The translations under genes were made by a program, and so were the position numbers. DNA of 64,000 bases. It comes from Neobacillus bataviensis. Lineage in GTDB: Bacteria > Bacillota > Bacilli > Bacillales_B > DSM-18226. The stretch's first letter is position 1; the number at the start of each line of letters is the position of its first letter. This document shows positions 59,239 through 64,000 of the stretch, piece by piece. Under the pieces are notes generated by a model. It worked only from the letters and a program-made list of their open reading frames with translations, did no database searches and had not been told where the DNA came from. The stretch lies in contig NZ_JAHXYW010000002.1 of the NCBI RefSeq assembly GCF_019969725.1, forward strand, positions 372,001-436,000, given 5' to 3'.

Positions 59239-60060
59239 TTGTCAACTCAAGTAATAAATAAGTTAAAAGCCGACTGTGAAAATTGTTTTGGCTTGTGTTG
59301 TGTGGCTTTGCCTTATGCGAAGTCCGCCGATTTTGCTTTCGATAAGGAAGGAGGTACCCCTTGTCGGAATTTGCAATCCGATTATCGCTGCGGTATTCAT
59401 AAAAATCTTAGAAATAAAGGGTTTCGAGGCTGTGCAGTCTATGAATGCTTTGGTGCTGGCCAAAAGGTATCACAAATCACCTATGATGGGAACGATTGGC
59501 GTGAACACCCAGAACTGGCCAAAGAAATGTTTGAGGTCTTTCCTATTATGCAGCAGCTCCATGAAATGCTTTGCTATTTAAATGAGGCACATGGTTTGGA
59601 GGATGCAAAGCCTATATATGAAGAATTACAAAATGCTTTAGAAAAAACAGAATCTCTCACTAATTTGAATCCAAAATCTATCCTAGAACTTGATATACCA
59701 GGTCATAGAGCCGTCGTTAATGATTTACTTCTCCGCACAAGTGAACTTGTACGATCAAAGGTTTTTCAAAAGCGGAACAAAAAAATAAGTAAGGGAAGAG
59801 ACTTTTTAGGTGCAAAGTTAAAAGGTGCAGACCTTAGAGGTTCAAACTTGAGAGGAGCCTTGCTCATTGCAGCTGACCTCAGGGAAGCCGACATGAGAGT
59901 AGTCGATTTTATCGGTACAGACCTAAGAGACGCAGATTTAAGCGGTGCTAATTTAACTGGAAGTTTCTTTTTAACACAAGCACAAGTTAACTCGGCTAAG
60001 GGCGATATTCATACGAAATTACCTGATTCATTAAGGATTCCTGAACATTGGGTTAAATAG
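59239..60060 (+). CDS. Cys-rich plus pentapeptide-repeat protein
   Basis: The 273-residue protein has an N-terminal Cys-rich segment (C-E-N-C-F-G-L-C-C near residues 13-21, C-R-N, R-C-G-I-H, G-C-A-V-Y-E-C), probably a metal cluster. A helical middle follows. About nine pentapeptide repeats (A-D-L-R-G, S-N-L-R-G, A-D-L-R-E, A-D-L-S-G) lie at about 185-245 and form a right-handed beta-helix. TTG start with GAGGAAGTG upstream. Pentapeptide proteins can mimic DNA. Role unknown. Confidence 0.85.
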   Translation: MSTQVINKLKADCENCFGLCCVALPYAKSADFAFDKEGGTPCRNLQSDYRCGIHKNLRNKGFRGCAVYECFGAGQKVSQITYDGNDWREHPELAKEMFEVFPIMQQLHEMLCYLNEAHGLEDAKPIYEELQNALEKTESLTNLNPKSILELDIPGHRAVVNDLLLRTSELVRSKVFQKRNKKISKGRDFLGAKLKGADLRGSNLRGALLIAADLREADMRVVDFIGTDLRDADLSGANLTGSFFLTQAQVNSAKGDIHTKLPDSLRIPEHWVK

Positions 60061-60169
60061 TCTTAGGAATTCACGGATTACCTCTTACAAAATTGTCCCC
60101 ATTGTAACAAAAGTTCAGTAAATTAATGTATAATAATGGAAAAATTTTACAAAATTGGAGGGCTTTTTG

Positions 60170-60370
60170 ATGATGGACAATGGCAATATATTTGGTCTTT
60201 TTGCAATCATTCCTATTTTACTTTATTTAGTAATTTTGGTTTTTAGTATATACTTTGTTGTCAGAACAATAAAGTTTATGAATGAAAAAACAAAGTTGGA
60301 TCAGGAGAGAAATGAGAAACTAGATTTATTAATAAAAGTCCTTGGTAATAATGATAGAAATGTTGATTAA
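60170..60370 (+). CDS. small single-span membrane protein
   Basis: The 66-residue protein has one hydrophobic helix (L-F-A-I-I-P-I-L-L-Y-L-V-I-L-V-F-S-I) and a charged C-terminal helix (K-T-K-L-D-Q-E-R-N-E-K-L-D). The ATG at 60170 has GGAGGG 7 nt upstream. Such single-span proteins with a cytosolic coiled helix are common in Bacillus. Not recognised. Confidence 0.7.
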   Translation: MMDNGNIFGLFAIIPILLYLVILVFSIYFVVRTIKFMNEKTKLDQERNEKLDLLIKVLGNNDRNVD

Positions 60371-60386
60371 TTGAATTTTAATTTTC

Positions 60387-60416
60387 AGGGGAGCAGCAGC
60401 TGCTGCTCCCCTTTTT
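60387..60416 (+). terminator. strong terminator
   Basis: AGGGGAGCAGCAGCTGCTGC and its complement form a perfect palindromic stem followed by CTTTTT. Confidence 0.9.
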
Positions 60417-60538
60417 ATTCAATTTTATGGTTTTGATTCATTAGAAAATGAAATATAATAAGAGTAAAGATGTTCAAAAAACTGTCAAAAATACAAGGTA
60501 ATATTGTTGATATAGAATAAATTTAGGAGGGGAATTCA

Positions 60539-60763
60539 ATGATAAGGGCGGCAATTGCAGGTGTGGTCGGGTTTATTCTTATTTTTGTAGAGTCCTTAAT
60601 TATAATGAAGCTAAAAGGGTATGAAACAATAGAATTTGGAGGCCTAACACCTTTTATTAATGTCTGGGCCATGAATTTTTTTGTTGTCTTTGCCATCCTC
60701 ACACAAGTTACAAATTGGTTCGATAATAGAGCAGATCTGGAAAAAAGTGAAGATAGTTATTAA
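60539..60763 (+). CDS. small two-span membrane protein
   Basis: The 74-residue protein has two hydrophobic segments (about 4-24 and 38-58) with a short charged turn and an acidic tail (E-K-S-E-D-S-Y). AGGAGGGGAATTCA precedes the ATG and a terminator follows. Not recognised. Confidence 0.7.
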   Translation: MIRAAIAGVVGFILIFVESLIIMKLKGYETIEFGGLTPFINVWAMNFFVVFAILTQVTNWFDNRADLEKSEDSY

Positions 60764-60764
60764 T

Positions 60765-60814
60765 AAAAAGCGCCTATGTCACGGATAGAAAGCCGATTGC
60801 ATAGGCGCTTTTTT
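60765..60814. terminator. bidirectional terminator
   Basis: AAAAAGCGCCTATG / CATAGGCGCTTTTTT enclose an 18-nt loop region between convergent genes. Confidence 0.9.
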
Positions 60815-60817
60815 GAA

Positions 60818-61327
60818 CTAAGCATTATGTTTTACTGCTCGATTACCTTTGAATGCTGCTCTGCGAATAAATGGAATTACCCAGCGGTCAAGACCAATGC
60901 GGCCTGCGTTAAAGCCAGAGAATAAGATAATTGCACCGATGAATAAGTCAGTAGGAATATGAGATACAGTACCGGCTAAGAAGAACGCGAAGTTCATCAC
61001 TAGACCAAAGAACATTGCTGCAGTAGTTAAGCATCCAAGAATAAGTCCAAGCCCTACTAGAAATTCTCCAACAGGTACGAGGGTATTGAAAATATCTACG
61101 TTTGGTAAAGCGAAGTGCTTTAAGAAGTCGACGTACCAGCCGTAAACGATACTGCCATCAGGACCTTTTACTGGATTCGCAATTACTCCTTTTAAAAATC
61201 CAGAAGCATCAAACCCGCCTGCTAATTTGTGATATCCAGCTGTGATCCAAGAATATCCGATATATAAGCGAAGAACTGTTAAAATACCAGCGGCAACTTT
61301 GTTTTCTCTTAACCAATTGACTAACAT
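60818..61327 (-). CDS. DoxX-family membrane protein
   Basis: The 169-residue protein has four hydrophobic segments and the DoxX pattern (R-L-Y-I-G-Y-S-W-I-T-A-G-Y-H-K near residues 20-34, G-E-F-L-V-G-L-G-L-I-L-G near 92-103). AAAAGGAG precedes the ATG. DoxX proteins act in redox-linked or quinone-related complexes. The neighbour on the right is an N-demethylase operon on the other strand; a link is possible but not shown. Confidence 0.88.
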   Translation of the reverse strand: MLVNWLRENKVAAGILTVLRLYIGYSWITAGYHKLAGGFDASGFLKGVIANPVKGPDGSIVYGWYVDFLKHFALPNVDIFNTLVPVGEFLVGLGLILGCLTTAAMFFGLVMNFAFFLAGTVSHIPTDLFIGAIILFSGFNAGRIGLDRWVIPFIRRAAFKGNRAVKHNA

Positions 61328-61517
61328 TTGAAAAACTCCTTTTGATAAATAAGTTTTATATATTGATTACACTGTAAATATATCACTTTTATTTTGAATT
61401 GAGAGTAATTTGTTCACTTATTCACAAATCCGTAAAAAGAATTTGAACAATTTTTTAACATCGTCAATTGATTTTATTAAAATAAAAGTAAAGAATTTTC
61501 AGTAAAGTAGGGATGTT

Positions 61518-62474
61518 ATGCACCAGGCTGATGATTTAGAAACATTTCCGTATCCATTTAAGGGAGAAGTATATCGTTACTCTAATAACTCTGTCCCGTT
61601 GGATTGTCCAAGCGCAATCGAAATTACTCCGAGTTACATAAATGAAATGAATCTTAAGCGGGTGCTTCTCAACCAGCATCCTGAACGATGTTATCAGTCA
61701 CTGTCTCATACACTTCGTGGACAATGGGAAATCCTTGAGATGATCATGGGGCATTTAACAAGCTATTATCCAGATCAATTTTCGCTTGATAAACACAACG
61801 ATAAATGGACGTTTCATAATAGAATTTTACAAGAAAAGCAGTATTTTATTTTTGGGGATGAATCTACATTACCATGTGAGCCGCTTGATTTTATTGGAAG
61901 GCATGTGCAAGAGGACCTGATTTTCATGATGCAGCGAGATGGGGATTTATTTTTAGATGCCGGTCAATTATGCTTCCCCGCTAATTGGTCGCTGGCCTTT
62001 GATTTAGGGATGAGCTTTCGAGAAATTCATCATCCGATTCCTGGCTTTAAGCAGGAAGGATTGGATGAGCGAATCCTTCAGTTTTTGTTGCAGTTAGAAG
62101 CGGGAAATCCATGGTGGCGGAAAAACTGGTCGTTGATGGCCGGGAATCGTCTCGATACATCACTAGAAACCTTTGATGTATGGGGGAAAGGCCGTAAAGG
62201 GGTAACATTGAACAACGCTGGAGAATGCGTACATTTACGAGTGGAGGTACAGAAACTATTCCGTTTGCCACGATCAGGAGGAATCCTGTTTACCATTCAT
62301 ACTCATCTAATTTCATTAGAAAAATTAGCTTCAAAAACGGAATGGGCTGAGCAATTTTACCATATTCTCTGTGAGCTTCCAGATAATATAGTGGATTATA
62401 AAGGCCTTTCTCTCTTCAAGAATCAAGTAATCGAATACTTGAAGGGAAGGCTCGAAAGCAGAGGAGTTTTATAA
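61518..62474 (+). CDS. heme-dependent oxidative N-demethylase (HODM) subunit
   Basis: The 318-residue protein matches the DUF3445/HODM alpha family: a conserved Y-x7-T-L-R-G-Q-W-E region near residue 62, F-P-A-N-W-S-L near 154 and I-H-T-H-L-I near 256. These proteins bind heme and oxidise secondary methylamines to formaldehyde and a primary amine. It leads a three-gene operon with a DmmA-like protein and a PDR-type reductase. The overlap with the next gene is one base. Confidence 0.88.
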   Translation: MHQADDLETFPYPFKGEVYRYSNNSVPLDCPSAIEITPSYINEMNLKRVLLNQHPERCYQSLSHTLRGQWEILEMIMGHLTSYYPDQFSLDKHNDKWTFHNRILQEKQYFIFGDESTLPCEPLDFIGRHVQEDLIFMMQRDGDLFLDAGQLCFPANWSLAFDLGMSFREIHHPIPGFKQEGLDERILQFLLQLEAGNPWWRKNWSLMAGNRLDTSLETFDVWGKGRKGVTLNNAGECVHLRVEVQKLFRLPRSGGILFTIHTHLISLEKLASKTEWAEQFYHILCELPDNIVDYKGLSLFKNQVIEYLKGRLESRGVL

Positions 62475-62917
62475 TGCAGAAAGCTTTGTTTGTTTCTGGA
62501 AAAAGAAAATATTTATTTTGTGCGGATCAAAACGGGATGGAGATTTTACAACCAGTTATCGATTTGGCAGTAGCAGAGAATGCACCCTATGAGATCTACA
62601 GCGAAGAACAACCGCTTATTGAATGGTTGAAAAAGCAGAAGATGGGGTGCTACCTTTACGTTGCAGCAGAATGGGCTAAGCTGGTTTCTCTGAAAAAGCT
62701 CACTGAAGAGGTGGGTTTTTCAGAGGAAGAAGCACGGTACATTGGTTATGGTAAGCGATGGGTGAAGGTGTTTTGCTGCCGGTGTCATGGGATTACGGAG
62801 GTAATTTTGCAGGAAAAGCAAGAAATCGCCTGCAGTGAATGTGATTTGCTGCTTGAGGTTTCCGATCATTATTCTACACTGAAAAATGCCTATCTTGGAT
62901 ACGTGGCAAAACTTTAG
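62474..62917 (+). CDS. dmmA: dimethylamine monooxygenase DmmA-like subunit
   Basis: The 147-residue protein has an N-terminal alpha/beta half. A C-terminal four-Cys site (C-C-R-C-H near residue 97 and C-S-E-C near 115) looks like a zinc ribbon. The ATG overlaps the stop of the HODM gene, implying coupling. The pattern matches DmmA subunits that accompany HODM proteins. Role within the complex is not clear. Confidence 0.78.
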   Translation: MQKALFVSGKRKYLFCADQNGMEILQPVIDLAVAENAPYEIYSEEQPLIEWLKKQKMGCYLYVAAEWAKLVSLKKLTEEVGFSEEEARYIGYGKRWVKVFCCRCHGITEVILQEKQEIACSECDLLLEVSDHYSTLKNAYLGYVAKL

Positions 62918-62930
62918 AGGGGTGGATTGA

Positions 62931-63884
62931 ATGGATCAGGAAAAAACAATACCTGTACTGGTGAAAGAAATTCATCGGGAAACCCTGAATGTAAAAAGTT
63001 TTATATTGGCTCATGTCGATGGGGAGGAACTGCCGGCATTTAGCGGCGGGTCTCATATTTCTACCTATATTGAAGGAAGCTTTGGATTACTCGAGAGGCA
63101 TTATTCTTTAACGAGTCATCCTGATAATCGGATGTACTACCAAATTGCCATTCATCTTAGTGACACGTCAGCTGGCGGTTCTTCCTATTGGCATCAAAAG
63201 GTAAAAGTCGGGGACAGGCTGCATATTAGTTATCCCAAAAATCATTTTCCTTTGAGCTTCAAGGCAAAGCATCATGTTTTTTATGCAGCAGGAATTGGTA
63301 TTACTCCCTTTTTATCAATGATGGCTGAATTAGGGGATTCCTTGGAACTGCATTACGCGGCAAAATCAAAGGAGCTTTGTGCATTCTATGACTTTTTGCA
63401 GCAAAATTACCCGCGGCAATGTAAGTTTTATTTTTCACAGGGAGTGGGGACAGAGCGACTTAGTGTTGATTCTCTTCTGGAACATAAGATTGGAACCCAT
63501 GTATATTTTTGCGGACCAGAGGCCTTTATATCTAGTTTTACGGAGTTTGCTCTTCAAAATGGTTACCCACGTTCGAATGTTCACTACGAGCGCTTTACAC
63601 CGCCGCGGCCTAAAAAGGCTAATTGTTTTCAGGTTCAAGTTTCAAACGGGATGACTGTAAAGGTTTTAAAGGAAAAGTCTCTGTTGGATGCGCTGCTTGA
63701 GGCGGGAATCAAGACTCCTTATTCCTGCCGAGTCGGCCGATGCGGGACGTGCGTGCTGAAGGTGATTGAAGGTGAAGTTGACCACTACGATTCCTTTTTA
63801 GGTGAAAAACAAAGAAATGCCCAAAATGTGATTTTATCATGTGTTTCTCGAGCAAAATCAGAGGAATTGGTGATTGAAATTTAA
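62931..63884 (+). CDS. dmmB: PDR/VanB-type flavin reductase-ferredoxin (DmmB-like)
   Basis: The 317-residue fused reductase has a flavin/NADPH module (R-H-Y-S-L-T-S-H near residue 57, Y-A-A-G-I-G-I-T-P near 119, Y-F-C-G-P-E near 183). It has a C-terminal plant-type [2Fe-2S] ferredoxin site: P-Y-S-C-R-V-G-R-C-G-T-C then a distal Cys (L-S-C-V). It transfers electrons from NAD(P)H to the heme N-demethylase. GAGGGGTGG precedes the ATG. A bidirectional terminator follows. Confidence 0.9.
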   Translation: MDQEKTIPVLVKEIHRETLNVKSFILAHVDGEELPAFSGGSHISTYIEGSFGLLERHYSLTSHPDNRMYYQIAIHLSDTSAGGSSYWHQKVKVGDRLHISYPKNHFPLSFKAKHHVFYAAGIGITPFLSMMAELGDSLELHYAAKSKELCAFYDFLQQNYPRQCKFYFSQGVGTERLSVDSLLEHKIGTHVYFCGPEAFISSFTEFALQNGYPRSNVHYERFTPPRPKKANCFQVQVSNGMTVKVLKEKSLLDALLEAGIKTPYSCRVGRCGTCVLKVIEGEVDHYDSFLGEKQRNAQNVILSCVSRAKSEELVIEI

Positions 63885-63886
63885 TA

Positions 63887-63928
63887 AAAAAATCACATTA
63901 TTTCCCCGTCGAAATAATGTGATTTTTT
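63887..63928. terminator. bidirectional terminator
   Basis: AAAAAATCACATTATTT / AAATAATGTGATTTTTT with a CCCCGTCG loop, between convergent genes. Confidence 0.9.
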
Positions 63929-63932
63929 AAAT

Positions 63933-64000
63933 CTATCCTAAATATTTTTCAATTGGACTCCAATAATTCGCTCCCCAGCCTGCTGCAAGATGCTCGCCTT
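63933..64000 (-). CDS. C-terminal end of an unidentified minus-strand gene
   Basis: The visible 21 codons end G-W-G-A-N-Y-W-S-P-I-E-K-Y-L-G and stop (TAG). The terminator just after it fits a real gene end. The rest lies outside the window, so the family cannot be named. Confidence 0.55.
   Translation of the reverse strand, partial: GEHLAAGWGANYWSPIEKYLG

Noticed and set aside
1..64000. tRNA, rRNA, insertion sequence or prophage boundary
   Set aside because: No cloverleaf, rRNA stretch, transposase gene, terminal inverted repeat or attachment site was recognised; only one isolated phage-type gene is present.

Overview
The window looks like chromosomal DNA of a soil Bacillaceae (Bacillus/Neobacillus-like). 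Composition is low-GC, with strong AGGAGG-type ribosome binding sites, frequent TTG/GTG starts, sigma-A promoters and CcpA-type cre sites. There is a YjcZ-type spore small protein, a Spo0M-like protein, a thermolysin-type protease and a YezD-linked sulfate transporter. The genus is an inference; no rRNA or tRNA gene is visible.

Region 1 (1-13650) is an aromatic catabolic cluster: an alpha/beta hydrolase (cut by the window edge), an IclR regulator, an MFS carrier, a cupin, a type I extradiol dioxygenase, a non-canonical SDR, a ThDP enzyme, an aldehyde dehydrogenase, an aspartate-dehydrogenase-like enzyme, Rieske dioxygenase alpha and beta subunits, a BphB-like dihydrodiol dehydrogenase and a double VOC protein. 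Two promoters inside it share one layout: a 16-bp palindrome, then TTGACA, then a second palindrome about 100 bp from the first. Region 2 (13800-21000) has a YjcZ-type small protein, a glutathionyl-hydroquinone-reductase homologue and a sulfate uptake operon (yezD, sbp, cysT, cysW, cysA) behind structured leaders.

Region 3 (20774-35033) is a mosaic of housekeeping and accessory genes: an HD hydrolase, GNATs, an esterase, YbaK, a methyltransferase, an orphan phage Gp49 protein, an MFS exporter with an RNA-switch-like leader, DinB, an orphan sensor kinase, a phospholipase-A2-like protein, SDR, quinone reductase, GrpB and small membrane proteins. Region 4 (35084-48288) is a tryptophan/anthranilate catabolic divergon. 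On the minus strand lie an amino-acid permease, kynA and kynB. On the plus strand lie a flavin monooxygenase, a flavin reductase and a complete 3-hydroxyanthranilate meta-cleavage route down to 2-oxopent-4-enoate hydratase. Three regulators sit between the arms, and each arm has a cre site. Kynureninase, the terminal aldolase and acetaldehyde dehydrogenase are not in the window.

Region 5 (48706-61327) holds a secreted neutral protease, Spo0M-like, GNAT and HAD-GNAT fusion proteins, a YdcZ-Crp-YdcZ set and many small membrane or acidic proteins. Region 6 (61518-63884) is a three-gene heme-dependent oxidative N-demethylase (dimethylamine monooxygenase type) operon.

The most unusual signals are not genes. 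Six intergenic spacers, all directly after plus-strand stop codons, carry short tandem repeats with a period of about 20-21 bp (four loci) or 52 bp (two loci). Their cores look related once strand is taken into account (roughly TCGCCGAWAA). The second is the leader at 25863-26024, where three mutually exclusive helices could hide or free the Shine-Dalgarno sequence of an efflux gene.
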